From Spirochaetaceae bacterium (GTDB lineage: Bacteria > Spirochaetota > Spirochaetia > SZUA-6 > DRHE01), in contig CP070696.1 of NCBI GenBank assembly GCA_020353535.1, positions 3,400,377 through 3,464,376 on the forward strand: a stretch of DNA of 64,000 nt, given 5' to 3'. This document shows, in pieces, positions 17,180 through 25,924 of this stretch. The position numbers and the translations under genes are program-made. Within the stretch, counting starts at the first letter, position 1; every line of letters begins with the position of its first letter. The notes under the pieces were generated by a model. It was not told where the DNA came from and made no database searches. It saw only the letters and a program-made list of their open reading frames with translations.

Positions 17180-18058
17180 GTGAAAACCAGTCATTACCTC
17201 CGGGGCGTTTTGGGCATGAGCGGCTCCGCGGTTCTGTTCTCCGGGATGGCCCTGCTGATCAGTTATGCCGAAGGAGTGAGTTTCTTTACCATCGCCCTGT
17301 TCCGCTTCATCATCGGCCTCGGAATCCTGACCACCCTTGCGATTTTTCGACAGATCCGACTGGAGTTTAACAATCGGCTCCTGCTGTTTCTGCGGGGTCT
17401 GTTCGGTGGCATCGGCGTGACGCTCTTCTACCTTGCCATCGTGAAGATCGGCATCGCCAAGGGAACGGTCATCTCCAACACCTTTCCGGTGTTCGCTACT
17501 TTGGGCGGGGTCCTGTTTCTGAAGGACCGCGTGCGGCCGCTGGTCTGGCTTTCCCTGGGCTTTTCCCTGATCGGTCTCGCCCTGCTGACCCGCTCTACCT
17601 GGAGCAGCGGCTTCTCCGGGGAGAACGATCTTTGGGTTGTATGGGCATCGATCGGGGCGGTCGCCGGCGGCGCGGCGATCGTCTGCGTAAAACGGCTCCG
17701 AGAAACCGATACGAGCGTTTCGATCTTTCTCTCTCAGAGCCTGATCGGATTCTGGATCGTGCTCGTGCCTGCCGGACTGACCGCCTCCAAAATCGGCCTT
17801 GGCATCGTCTGGATTATGGTCGGAGTTGGCGCGCTGGCCACGTTGGCTCAGCTGCTGATGACCTGGTCCTTCGCCCACGTGCCGATCTCCACCGGTTCTT
17901 TACTCAGCCTGCTGACGCCGGTCTGCAACGTGATACTCGGAGTACTCCTGTTCAAGGAGACCCTGACCACCGGCGAAGCTATCGGCTCCGCTCTGATCCT
18001 GCTAGCCTGCGCAGTTGTGGCCGTCTTGGGCAAGGAACCCATCGCCGTACGGCGATAG
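17180..18058 (+). CDS. DMT/EamA-family transporter
   Basis: An inner-membrane protein of 292 residues with about ten helices arranged as two EamA repeats (roughly 12-130 and 155-285). Typical features are the helix with FFTIALFRFIIGL, the paired ISNTFPVFATLGGVLFLKDRV in repeat one and SLLTPVCNVILGVLLFKETLT in repeat two. It is probably an exporter of amino acids or other metabolites; the substrate is unknown. The GTG at 17180 with AAAGGG before it is chosen; the frame is open back into mdh but the upstream residues are a shadow of that gene. It lies 25 bases after mdh. Confidence 0.85.
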   Translation: MKTSHYLRGVLGMSGSAVLFSGMALLISYAEGVSFFTIALFRFIIGLGILTTLAIFRQIRLEFNNRLLLFLRGLFGGIGVTLFYLAIVKIGIAKGTVISNTFPVFATLGGVLFLKDRVRPLVWLSLGFSLIGLALLTRSTWSSGFSGENDLWVVWASIGAVAGGAAIVCVKRLRETDTSVSIFLSQSLIGFWIVLVPAGLTASKIGLGIVWIMVGVGALATLAQLLMTWSFAHVPISTGSLLSLLTPVCNVILGVLLFKETLTTGEAIGSALILLACAVVAVLGKEPIAVRR

Positions 18059-18122
18059 GGTCCGCACCGCTGCCGGATTCGCTTAAGCCCCCGCCTGCTG
18101 CCTTGGGTATCATCCTGAACGC

Positions 18123-18151
18123 TTGACTCTTATTTACCCCTGCCTTATAAC
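18123..18151 (+). promoter_or_regulatory. Promoter of the propeller/iron-sulfur operon
   Basis: TTGACT (18123-18128), a 17-base spacer and TATAAC (18146-18151), the best promoter on the plus strand of this gap. It would give a leader of about 158 bases before the TTG at 18316. A second candidate is the extended -10 TGC-TATGAT at 18268-18276. Confidence 0.6.
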
Positions 18152-18197
18152 GGCGTACAATTGGGAGGTCGATTCAATATCCTGCTGGTAGAGGCCG

Positions 18198-18240
18198 CCG
18201 CTGCAACCCCGCAGAAGCCGGCTGAGGCTTTGCGCAGCGG
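18198..18240 (+). promoter_or_regulatory. Nested stem-loop in the operon leader
   Basis: Outer stem CCGCTGC (18198-18204) pairs with GCAGCGG (18234-18240); an inner stem AAGCC (18215-18219) pairs with GGCTT (18226-18230). No T-run follows. It could be a regulatory structure or protein site; no known riboswitch class is recognised. Confidence 0.35.
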
Positions 18241-18315
18241 GTTAATATAGAACGGGGTGGACAGCTGTGCTATGATGAGGCATACCCTGGGGAGAACGCA
18301 GAAGGGAGCCATCAA

Positions 18316-19530
18316 TTGAGGATACGACATCTTTTTAAGAAAACCTTCGTATGTACCCTGTTTATTTTGCTCATCGTCCCCAGGACGTTTGGGGATTGGC
18401 CGCAATGGCGCGGTCCTGAGCGCAACGGCATCTCCTCCGAAACCAACTGGGATTCGAAAACCCTCGCCAGGGGACCTCGCATACTGTGGAAAGTGAACGT
18501 GGGGCTCGGCTACTCCTCCGTAGCGGTCAGGGGAAACCTGCTGTATACGATGGGCAACGACAGAGGCAAGGACGGGGTATACTGCCTGGATACCCGAACG
18601 GGTCGAGAGGTCTGGTCGTACTCCTACCCCGCCAAGTCGATGCAGTATCCCGGGCCCAGGGCGACCCCCACCATCGACGGGAACCTCCTCTATGCCTTGA
18701 GTTCGGATGGACAATTGACCTGTTTTTCGGCGGACAGAGGAAAGATCCAATGGCGGAGGAACATAGTGACGGACTTCGGTACCCAGCCTCCGAATTGGGG
18801 TTTTGCCTGCTCCCCCGTAATCGAGGGAGAGCTCCTCCTGTTGAATGCGGGGCCCGCCGGGTTGGCGCTGTACAAGCAGTCGGGCAAGCTGGTCTGGAGC
18901 AGCGGTTCCGGTACCGGCGGTTATGCCACCCCCGTGGTCTATGATCAGAGGGGCAAACGCTACGCCGCCATCTTCGGCAGAAGGGCGATCTACGGGGTGG
19001 AGGTGCAGACCGGGAAGCAGGCCTGGTCCTATCCGTGGACCACGGACAATGACGTCAATGCCGCCGATCCACTGGTGTTTGACAATCGAGTGTTCATCTC
19101 CTCCAACTACGGAGCCGGAAGCGCCCTGCTGGATATCTCCGGCAGGCAGCCGAAGGTGCTGTGGCGAAACCGCAGCCTGAACAGCCACTTCTCCAGCTTC
19201 GTTCTGATCGACGGATACATTTACGGAAATGACGGCTTCGCCGGTCGCAGGTACGGCGTGTTCCGCTGTCTGGATGCAAAAACGGGGCGGGAACAGTGGG
19301 CCGAAGATCTGGGTTTCGGATCCCTGATAGCAGCTGACGGCAAGCTCATCCTCCTCACGGAGCAGGGGAACCTGCACATCGCCGAGGCCACCTCCGCCTC
19401 CTATCAGGAAATCTCCAGCGCCCCCTCCATCCTCTCGAGCAGCTGCTGGACTCCCCCGGTGCTCTGCAACGGGTTGATCTATCTGCGAAATCATCGAGGT
19501 GAACTCGTCTGTCTGGATGTGCGTCGATAG
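18316..19530 (+). CDS. Secreted PQQ-like beta-propeller protein (propeller 1)
   Basis: A 404-residue protein with a Sec signal (basic start, hydrophobic residues 10-22) followed at once by the family opener DWPQWRGPERNG. Repeated blades show the Trp-docking pattern of PQQ-like/BamB-like propellers: YCLDTRTGREVWSY, CFSADRGKIQWRR, YGVEVQTGKQAWSY, RCLDAKTGREQWAEDL, and the terminal VCLDVRR. These proteins rarely bind PQQ; the aspartate and calcium ligands of quinoprotein dehydrogenases are not evident. The start is TTG behind GGGAG. It is the first gene of the operon, and pseudogene copies of it lie at 36631 and 36976. Confidence 0.85.
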   Translation: MRIRHLFKKTFVCTLFILLIVPRTFGDWPQWRGPERNGISSETNWDSKTLARGPRILWKVNVGLGYSSVAVRGNLLYTMGNDRGKDGVYCLDTRTGREVWSYSYPAKSMQYPGPRATPTIDGNLLYALSSDGQLTCFSADRGKIQWRRNIVTDFGTQPPNWGFACSPVIEGELLLLNAGPAGLALYKQSGKLVWSSGSGTGGYATPVVYDQRGKRYAAIFGRRAIYGVEVQTGKQAWSYPWTTDNDVNAADPLVFDNRVFISSNYGAGSALLDISGRQPKVLWRNRSLNSHFSSFVLIDGYIYGNDGFAGRRYGVFRCLDAKTGREQWAEDLGFGSLIAADGKLILLTEQGNLHIAEATSASYQEISSAPSILSSSCWTPPVLCNGLIYLRNHRGELVCLDVRR

Positions 19531-19560
19531 CGTCGCTGGCTCTGTGTCGAGGTTTGTATC

Positions 19561-21030
19561 ATGAGGAGCCTGTTCAAACAGCTCATCCTCTGGCTTTCAA
19601 GACAATACCGGTTTTTCAGCTGGATGATCGTTGCAGCCGTATCGGGTCTGGCGATCGTCGGGTTGATCTGGTGGCTCAGCCGTGATCCGACCAGTCACTT
19701 CCTGGCCTCGATCCCGGGAATGGACGGGGCGCCCTCAAGACTGGAGCAGGTTGGCCAGGCGGTCAGGATAGGTGAGTTCTTTCGCCTTTTCGAGGCCGCT
19801 GCTGCCAAACTGCCCGGTTCCTGGCCCCGTTTTCGGGGAGCCCGATCCGACAACATCTCCGAAGAGACCGTCGATCTGACCGATTGGTGGGGGCCGGATG
19901 GACCGGAAATCCTCTGGACTGTCGAGCTTGGCGAAGGCCATGCCGCCCCCGCGGTTCTAGACGGTCGGGTATACGTGCTGGACTACGACGAGCAGCAAAA
20001 GGCGGATGCCCTGCGCTGCTTCTCCCTTGCCAACGGGCAAGAGTTGTGGCGCAGATGGTATACCGTGCAAGTGAAGCGGAACCATGGCATGTCCCGAACG
20101 GTACCTGCTGTCAACGATCGTTACGTCGTGTCCATCGGTCCCCGCTGCCACGTGATGTGTCTGGATTCCCGGGATGGATCCTTCAAATGGGGCATCGACC
20201 TGGAGAGGGATTATGGCTCCGAGGTCCCGCTCTGGTACACCGCCCAATGTCCGCTCCTGGACGGGGATACAGCGGTACTCGCTCCGGGGGGCGAGCAGGC
20301 GCTTCTGATCGGAGTGGACTGCCGGAGCGGGGATGTGCTCTGGAAAACTCCAAATCCCAGCGGGTGGGGGATGTCCCACTCCTCGATCATGACCATGAGC
20401 CTCAACGGCAGGCGGATGTACATCTACTGTGCAATCGGCGGCGTGGTCGGCGTGTCGGCGGAACAGGGAGACCGGGGAGCCCTTCTCTGGCAGACGAGTG
20501 CCTGGAGCCCGAAAGTAGTAGCCCCCTCCCCGGTGGTCCTGGAGGGCGGGCGGATCTTCCTCACCGCTGGCTACGGGGCGGGGAGCCTGATGCTGCAGGT
20601 AAACGAATCCAACGGGATCTACTCGGTGACGCCCCTGTACTCGTATCGGCCTCACGAAGGGCTGGCCTGTGAACAGCAGACTCCACTTCTGTATCAGGGC
20701 CACCTGTTCGGGATCCTGCCCAAAGACGGGGGGGAGCTTCGAAACCAGTTTGTATGTTTTCATCCCGACGGGAGGATCCTCTGGAGCAGCGGCGTGACCA
20801 ACCGATTCGGTCTGGGTCCTTTCATGGCGGCGGATGGCAAGTTTTTCATCCTCGGGGACGATGGCGTGCTGACCATGGCCAGGGCCACGACCGAGTCTTT
20901 CCAGCCTCTGGCCACGGCAAAGGTGCTGGACGGCAGAGATCCCTGGGGTCCCCTGGCCATCGCCGGAGGCAGGATGCTTCTGCGGGATTCGACGCAGATG
21001 GTCTGCATCGATCTCAGAGCGGGGCAATGA
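19561..21030 (+). CDS. Membrane-anchored PQQ-like beta-propeller protein (propeller 2)
   Basis: A 489-residue protein. A single N-terminal membrane helix (about residues 19-39) anchors it with the propeller on the periplasmic side. A linker of roughly 45 residues follows, then the opener SWPRFRGARSDNISEET (near residue 86) and blades such as RCFSLANGQELWRRW, MCLDSRDGSFKWGID and GVDCRSGDVLWKTP. The C-terminal MVCIDLRAGQ closes the propeller as in propeller 1. It lies 30 bases after propeller 1 and overlaps the NHL gene by 4 bases. The function is unknown; position suggests a scaffold or acceptor for the redox proteins downstream. Confidence 0.83.
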   Translation: MRSLFKQLILWLSRQYRFFSWMIVAAVSGLAIVGLIWWLSRDPTSHFLASIPGMDGAPSRLEQVGQAVRIGEFFRLFEAAAAKLPGSWPRFRGARSDNISEETVDLTDWWGPDGPEILWTVELGEGHAAPAVLDGRVYVLDYDEQQKADALRCFSLANGQELWRRWYTVQVKRNHGMSRTVPAVNDRYVVSIGPRCHVMCLDSRDGSFKWGIDLERDYGSEVPLWYTAQCPLLDGDTAVLAPGGEQALLIGVDCRSGDVLWKTPNPSGWGMSHSSIMTMSLNGRRMYIYCAIGGVVGVSAEQGDRGALLWQTSAWSPKVVAPSPVVLEGGRIFLTAGYGAGSLMLQVNESNGIYSVTPLYSYRPHEGLACEQQTPLLYQGHLFGILPKDGGELRNQFVCFHPDGRILWSSGVTNRFGLGPFMAADGKFFILGDDGVLTMARATTESFQPLATAKVLDGRDPWGPLAIAGGRMLLRDSTQMVCIDLRAGQ

Positions 21031-22010
21031 GAGACTTGAGAAACGGGAGGCCTTTGCTTACCAGATGGGTGCCCTGTTTACCCGCTGCTGTTGTGATCCT
21101 GGCCTCAATGTACACCGCACCTGTGAGCGCAGGAGGCGGGCAGAGGGGGATCGGCGAGGAGGAAGCTGAGGCCGCTCAGCTGAGTCATGAAGCACCGCTT
21201 TCCCCCTACTCCGAAACCGACCGAATCGCTCTTAAGACGGAACGGCCCTACGGGATTGCGGTCGGCCCGGAAGACCGCATCTTCGTGAGCACCGACCGGT
21301 CAGTCCTGTTATTCGCAGCGACGGGGGAATCCGTTGCAGAGTTTGCGCTGGAGGAGCCCGCCCGCTGTCTGGCCGTGGGGCAGGACGGATTGCTGTACCT
21401 CGGCATGACCGATCATGTCCAGGTGTACACCGCTGCGGGAACCCGGTTGGGGATATGGGCGAGTCTGGGGAACGAGGCGCTGATCACCTCGATCACCGCC
21501 GCAGGCGGTGAGGTTTTGGTCGCCGATGCGGGCAACCGCATGATTCTGCGCTTCGACTGCGGGGGAAAGCTCCTCGACTATATCAACGGGGACGGCTCCG
21601 CTGGACCGGAGCTCATCATCCCCAGCCCCTACTTCGACCTGCTTCTCACGCCTGAGGGAACGCTCTGGGCGGTGAACCCGGGGGCCCATCGCCTGCAGAG
21701 CTACGACCGAGAGGGCGTCTATACAGGCTCGTGGGGAACCTTTTCGTCGGCTATCGAGGGTTTCTGCGGCTGCTGTAATCCGACCCATATCGCCCTCACT
21801 CCGGAAGGGTCTTTCCTGACCAGCGAGAAAGGGATACCCAGGGTGAAGGAATACGATTCCGCCGGAACACTGGCCGCGGTGGTGGCCGGCCCGGAGCATT
21901 TCACCAAGGGCACGGTCGGGCTCGATCTGGCCGTTGACGGCAGCGGCCGGGTGCTCGTCTTGGATCCGCTGTCCAAAGCGGTCAAGATCTTCAGCAGGGA
22001 GCAGCGCTGA
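21027..22010 (+). CDS. Secreted NHL-type (six-bladed) beta-propeller protein
   Basis: A 327-residue protein with a signal peptide (residues about 16-34, ending VSAG) and NHL-like repeats: PYGIAVGPEDRIFVS, ARCLAVGQDGLLYLG, GEVLVADAGNRMILRFD, and LDLAVDGSGRVLVLDPLSKAVKIF. An acidic Glu-rich linker follows the signal. Near residue 250 a CGCCNPTH segment brings three cysteines together, unusual for an NHL protein and possibly a metal or cluster site. The ATG overlaps the stop of propeller 2 (ATGA). A longer upstream open frame is a shadow. Confidence 0.8.
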   Translation: MRDLRNGRPLLTRWVPCLPAAVVILASMYTAPVSAGGGQRGIGEEEAEAAQLSHEAPLSPYSETDRIALKTERPYGIAVGPEDRIFVSTDRSVLLFAATGESVAEFALEEPARCLAVGQDGLLYLGMTDHVQVYTAAGTRLGIWASLGNEALITSITAAGGEVLVADAGNRMILRFDCGGKLLDYINGDGSAGPELIIPSPYFDLLLTPEGTLWAVNPGAHRLQSYDREGVYTGSWGTFSSAIEGFCGCCNPTHIALTPEGSFLTSEKGIPRVKEYDSAGTLAAVVAGPEHFTKGTVGLDLAVDGSGRVLVLDPLSKAVKIFSREQR

Positions 22011-22255
22011 TGGCCAACACGGGGCAGCAGCGCCGGCGGTTTCTGAAGGATCTGGTCTGGGGCACGATGGCCGCCGGTCTGACTGCCTTCACCGCCTTTC
22101 TGTTCTCGAGGAGGGGAGACGAGCACTGCTGCACGAACCGCTGGATCTGCACGGAATGCTCCCGACTGGTAGACTGCATTCTGCCCCAGGCGCTGTCGGC
22201 CAGACAGCACGGAGCCGGCGGGAAGGCGAACGTGAGAGGAAGCGATGCCGGCTGA
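22010..22255 (+). CDS. Small twin-arginine Cys-rich membrane protein
   Basis: An 81-residue protein that I do not recognise. It has a twin-arginine-like motif (RRRFLK, residues 8-13), one hydrophobic helix (about 16-32), and then five cysteines within 17 residues: Cys40, 41, 47, 50 and 56 (CC-x5-C-x2-C-x5-C). The tail is polar and Gly/Ala-rich. The layout suggests an anchored protein that presents an Fe-S or other metal site on the periplasmic face. It overlaps the NHL stop by one base (TGATG) and the next gene by 11 bases, so it is very likely translated and real. Confidence 0.7.
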   Translation: MANTGQQRRRFLKDLVWGTMAAGLTAFTAFLFSRRGDEHCCTNRWICTECSRLVDCILPQALSARQHGAGGKANVRGSDAG

Positions 22256-22835
22256 GCAAGACGAAGGGAAGCTGTCCCGACGGGCGTTCCTCTCCAAAAG
22301 CCTGCGCTGGCTGAGCGTGGGCGTTCTGGGCGGCGGAGCCGGCCTGGCGGCCACCCGGTCTCTCCGGGGCGATACGGTCTGGCAGATCGATCCGGACATC
22401 TGCGTGCAGTGCGGCAACTGTTCAAAGGAATGCGTCCTCACACCCTCGGCGGTCAAATGCGTTCACGCCTACGAGGTCTGCGGCTACTGCGATCTGTGCA
22501 GCGCCTATCTACGTCCCGCCGCCCCGGCCCGGGACACCGCGGCGGAAAACCGGCTCTGCCCGGTGCGGGCCATCAAGCGCACCTATATCGAGAATCCCTA
22601 CTACGAGTACACGATCGACGAGTCTCTGTGCATTGCCTGCGGGAAGTGCGTGAAGGCCTGCGCCGCCTTCGGAAACGGGTCGCTGTTTCTGCAGGTCCGG
22701 CACGACCGCTGCTTGAACTGCAACCAATGCTCGATCGCCCGCAACTGTCCTTCCGGGGCTTTCAAGCGCGTACCCGCCCATACCCCGTACCTGCTCAAGG
22801 GGAAATGGAGGGAAGTGCAGGAGGAATCCGGGTGA
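22245..22835 (+). CDS. Twin-arginine polyferredoxin, four predicted [4Fe-4S] clusters
   Basis: A 196-residue periplasmic iron-sulfur protein. The twin-arginine signal is SRRAFLSK (residues 11-18) followed by a hydrophobic stretch. Seventeen cysteines follow: 53/56/59/63 and 72, 79/82/85 with 105, 129/132/135/139 (classic CxxCxxCxxxC), and 156/159/162/168. This resembles the NrfC/DmsB/PhsB-type electron-transfer subunits, which carry electrons between a membrane anchor and a periplasmic partner. No molybdopterin catalytic subunit accompanies it here. It sits directly before the NapH-like membrane protein, with a GTGA overlap, and is probably its periplasmic partner. Confidence 0.85.
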   Translation: MPAEQDEGKLSRRAFLSKSLRWLSVGVLGGGAGLAATRSLRGDTVWQIDPDICVQCGNCSKECVLTPSAVKCVHAYEVCGYCDLCSAYLRPAAPARDTAAENRLCPVRAIKRTYIENPYYEYTIDESLCIACGKCVKACAAFGNGSLFLQVRHDRCLNCNQCSIARNCPSGAFKRVPAHTPYLLKGKWREVQEESG

Positions 22836-24193
22836 TACTCAGTCCTCACCGCGTACAACGACGCAGGCCAAGCGATCCACCGGACCGCAGGGCCGGCAAA
22901 CTCCCTCGAATCATGCTGGCGCTCATGCTGACTTTGTTTCTCATTCCCGGATCGGTCTCTGCCCAGGACCGGATCCCCCGCCCCGAGTTCCAGTCCGACT
23001 ATCAAATACCGGAACCGACGATCCCCACACCCAGAGAAGGCGCCTATGAGTACCTCGATACGGTGGTGCTGCTGATCTGTCTGATCCTGGCCACCCTGTT
23101 CGCTCTCAAGGTTCGCTCCCGGACAGCCCTCTTCCTGCTCATGATGTTTTCTCTGATCTACTTCGGCTTCTGGCGTCAGGGCTGTGTCTGTCCGATCGGA
23201 GCGATCCAGAACGTCGTTCTGGTGCTGAGCGACTCGAGCTATCGAATCCCCCTGGTAGTAGTAGCCTTCTTCACCCTGCCGCTGGTGTTCGCCCTGTTCT
23301 TCGGCCGCACCTTCTGCGCCGCTGTCTGTCCGCTGGGTGGGCTTCAGGACCTGGTGGTCCTGCGCCCGCTCCGGGTGCCCCGCTGGCTCTCCCGTCCTTT
23401 GAGCATGATCCCCTACCTCTATCTCGGAATCGCCGTGCTGACCGTAGCCACGGGAGCGGGATTCCTGATCTGCCGCTTCGATCCCTTCGTGGGCATCTTC
23501 CGGAGAAGCGCGCCGCTTCCCATGGTGCTGTTCGGCGGAGGCCTGCTGGCTTTGGGAACCGTGATTCCCCGCCCCTACTGCCGCTTCCTCTGTCCCTACA
23601 GCGTACTGCTGCGCTGGTTGTCCCGCTTTTCCAGGTGGCACCTGCGCATCAGCCCGGAGGAGTGTATCCAGTGCCGCCTGTGCGAGGGAAGTTGTCCCTT
23701 CGACGTGATCCAGAAGCCCACGGAACAGCCGGTTGCCGAGAAAACCGCCGTGGGGATGCGTCGACTCCTGATCCTGCTCCTCCTCCTTCCCGTACTGATC
23801 TTCGCGGGGGGATTCACGGGTTCCCGCCTGAGTGTACCGCTTTCCCAGTTGCACGCAACGGTCCGTTTAGCCGAGACCATCTTTCAGGAAGACGCGGAGG
23901 GGCTAAGCGGAACCACTCTGGACAGCGAAGCTTTTCGGGGGAGCGAACGCACCACCGGGGAGCTGCTCGATGAGGCTCTGCTGATCCGTAGTCGAGTTCA
24001 GCGGGGCGCCCTCGTTGCGGGTGCATTGCTCAGTTTGGCCTTCGCCGTCTCTCTGATACGCCTTTCGCTGCACCGCAGGAGGGAGGAGTATGAGCCGGAC
24101 AGGGCCGAGTGTTTCAGCTGCGGCAGATGCATCGAACACTGCGTCATGGAGCGGGTGAGAAGGGCGGAGCCAGCAAGCAAGGTGGAGGCATGA
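22832..24193 (+). CDS. NapH/NosR-like membrane polyferredoxin
   Basis: A 453-residue inner-membrane protein. A signal-like helix (about residues 27-44, ending VSAQ) precedes a periplasmic segment. Then come membrane helices with the motifs of the NapH/NosR/RdxA group: QGCVCPIGAIQN, FCAAVCPLGGLQD and YCRFLCPYSVLLRW (paired Cys-Pro), followed by a [4Fe-4S] site ECIQCRLCEGSCPFD. After a last helix pair a second site, CFSCGRCIEHC, stands near the C-terminus. Such proteins pass electrons from quinol or cytoplasmic donors across the membrane. The GTG start has AGGAGG before it and overlaps the previous stop; the ATG 81 bases further on is an alternative. Confidence 0.85.
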   Translation: MILSPHRVQRRRPSDPPDRRAGKLPRIMLALMLTLFLIPGSVSAQDRIPRPEFQSDYQIPEPTIPTPREGAYEYLDTVVLLICLILATLFALKVRSRTALFLLMMFSLIYFGFWRQGCVCPIGAIQNVVLVLSDSSYRIPLVVVAFFTLPLVFALFFGRTFCAAVCPLGGLQDLVVLRPLRVPRWLSRPLSMIPYLYLGIAVLTVATGAGFLICRFDPFVGIFRRSAPLPMVLFGGGLLALGTVIPRPYCRFLCPYSVLLRWLSRFSRWHLRISPEECIQCRLCEGSCPFDVIQKPTEQPVAEKTAVGMRRLLILLLLLPVLIFAGGFTGSRLSVPLSQLHATVRLAETIFQEDAEGLSGTTLDSEAFRGSERTTGELLDEALLIRSRVQRGALVAGALLSLAFAVSLIRLSLHRRREEYEPDRAECFSCGRCIEHCVMERVRRAEPASKVEA

Positions 24194-25923
24194 GCGAGCG
24201 AGAAGAGAAGCGGAGCGCCGCCTTCGCCATCCACCTGTTTCGCAGAATCGCCGTTGTGTCCGGATTTATCGCCGCGGTTCTCTGCATCCTGCTGCTCATC
24301 AACTACCTTCAGCTGCAGAGAACCGATCCCCTCAACAGCCCGGCTCTGGAAGCGCTCATCGGGCGGCTTCGCGAGAATCCCGAGGACACGGATCTGCGGG
24401 AGGAGATCCGGGCTCTGGATCTTCTGGCCCGCCGTGCCTACTTCACCCGCATCTGGCAGATCCGCGTCGCCAGCCTAATGCTGCTCGGGAGTGTCTCGGC
24501 TCTGATCGTGAGCCTGAAGATCCTCAGCAGGGACCGGCAGAAGCTGCCCGCAGAGAGCGGAGAGACGACTTCCTTGCGCACGGCCTTCCTGTCCCGATTC
24601 GGCTTGATGGTGATGGCTGCCGTGCTGCTGGCTTCGGGATTGGCCGCGGCGGTTTTGAGTGACAGCGCCCTGAGCCGGGATTATGCGGTAGGGGGGAATG
24701 GTGACGGGCCGATACAGGAATCAGAGGCCGCAGTGGCACAGGACACTGAGATCAAGGAAAACTACCTGGATACTGAGGTGCTGCGGCGCAACTGGCCGGG
24801 CTTCCGCGGTCCCGGCGGAGTGGGCATCGCCTACGTGGCGGATGCACCGACCCAGTGGAACGGCAGCACCGGACAGGGTGTAGTTTGGAAAACAGCCATC
24901 CCCAAGCCAGGCTTCAATTCTCCCATCATTTGGGAGGATCGCATCTTCCTCTCCGGCGCGGACGAGCAGAGCCGGGAGGTGTACTGCCTGGACAGACACT
25001 CGGGGGCAATCTTCTGGCAGAGCTCAGTCGACAACGTGCCCGGATCTCCTACCGAAGCACCACAGGTAAGTTCCGACACCGGGTATGCGGCTCCGACCAT
25101 GGCTACAGACGGAGCCCGGGTGTTTGCCATCTTCGCCACCGGGGACGTTGTCGGGTTGGACTTCGCAGGCGTGGTGGTTTGGGAGCGAAACCTCGGCGTA
25201 CCCGAGAACCACTACGGCCACTCCTCCTCCCTGATGGTCTACAGGGACCTGCTCATCGTGCAGTACGACCACGACGGCGGAGCCCGGCTGCTTGCCCTGG
25301 ATACGGCGAACGGGCAGACGGTCTGGGAGACCGAGCGGCAGGTGATGACCTCCTGGACCTCTCCCATCCTCGTCTACACAGGTAGAAGACCCGAGGTCAT
25401 CCTCAACGCCAATCCCTACGTTGCTGCCTACGACCCGGACAGCGGCCGGGAGCTCTGGCAGGTTGAGTGCATGTTCGGAGAGGTGGGTCCGTCCCCGGCC
25501 TACGGGGACGGGCTGGTCTACGCGGCCAATCAGTTCGCCCAGTTGGTTGCCATTGATGTCAACACCAGGGAGATTGTCTGGGAGCTCTACGATGATCTGC
25601 CCGATGCCTCCAGCCCCCTGGCGGTGGAGGGTTGCGTATACGTGCCCACCAGCTACGGGTATCTGAGCTGTCTGGATGCCAAAACAGGGGAGATCTACTG
25701 GATCCATGACTACGGGGGAAGCTCCTATTCATCCCCGGTCTACGCCGCCGGACGGATCTACTGGATGGACAAGTCTGGGGTGATGCATATCTTCGAGGCG
25801 GGAACGGAGTTCATCCCCATTTCGGATCCTACCCTCGGAGAGCCGTCCTGGGCCGTGCCGGCTTTCACGGACAGTCGGATCTATATCCGAGGAGAACAAC
25901 ACCTCTACTGCATCGGCGGATAG
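24190..25923 (+). CDS. Multi-helix membrane-anchored PQQ-like beta-propeller (propeller 3)
   Basis: A 577-residue protein. Three membrane helices (about 20-40, 92-112, 137-157) separated by a helical acidic segment precede a propeller that opens with NWPGFRGPGGVG near residue 204. Blades include YCLDRHSGAIFWQSS, LALDTANGQTVWETE, AYDPDSGRELWQVE, AIDVNTREIVWELY and SCLDAKTGEIYWIHDY. Three helices and no signal peptide make it different from the other propellers and suggest a membrane subunit that holds a periplasmic propeller. ATGA overlap with the NapH-like gene; one base before the NuoEF fusion gene. Confidence 0.83.
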   Translation: MSEREEKRSAAFAIHLFRRIAVVSGFIAAVLCILLLINYLQLQRTDPLNSPALEALIGRLRENPEDTDLREEIRALDLLARRAYFTRIWQIRVASLMLLGSVSALIVSLKILSRDRQKLPAESGETTSLRTAFLSRFGLMVMAAVLLASGLAAAVLSDSALSRDYAVGGNGDGPIQESEAAVAQDTEIKENYLDTEVLRRNWPGFRGPGGVGIAYVADAPTQWNGSTGQGVVWKTAIPKPGFNSPIIWEDRIFLSGADEQSREVYCLDRHSGAIFWQSSVDNVPGSPTEAPQVSSDTGYAAPTMATDGARVFAIFATGDVVGLDFAGVVVWERNLGVPENHYGHSSSLMVYRDLLIVQYDHDGGARLLALDTANGQTVWETERQVMTSWTSPILVYTGRRPEVILNANPYVAAYDPDSGRELWQVECMFGEVGPSPAYGDGLVYAANQFAQLVAIDVNTREIVWELYDDLPDASSPLAVEGCVYVPTSYGYLSCLDAKTGEIYWIHDYGGSSYSSPVYAAGRIYWMDKSGVMHIFEAGTEFIPISDPTLGEPSWAVPAFTDSRIYIRGEQHLYCIGG

Positions 25924-25924
25924 C

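Noticed and set aside
18145..19494. 449-codon open frame antisense to propeller 1
   Set aside because: No recognisable domain, no ribosome binding site; the plus strand encodes a full propeller.
22601..23854. Long open frame (417 codons) antisense to the polyferredoxin and NapH-like genes
   Set aside because: Its composition is rich in Gln, His and Glu, as expected of an antisense shadow in GC-rich DNA, and the opposite strand has clear Fe-S motifs and overlapping starts.
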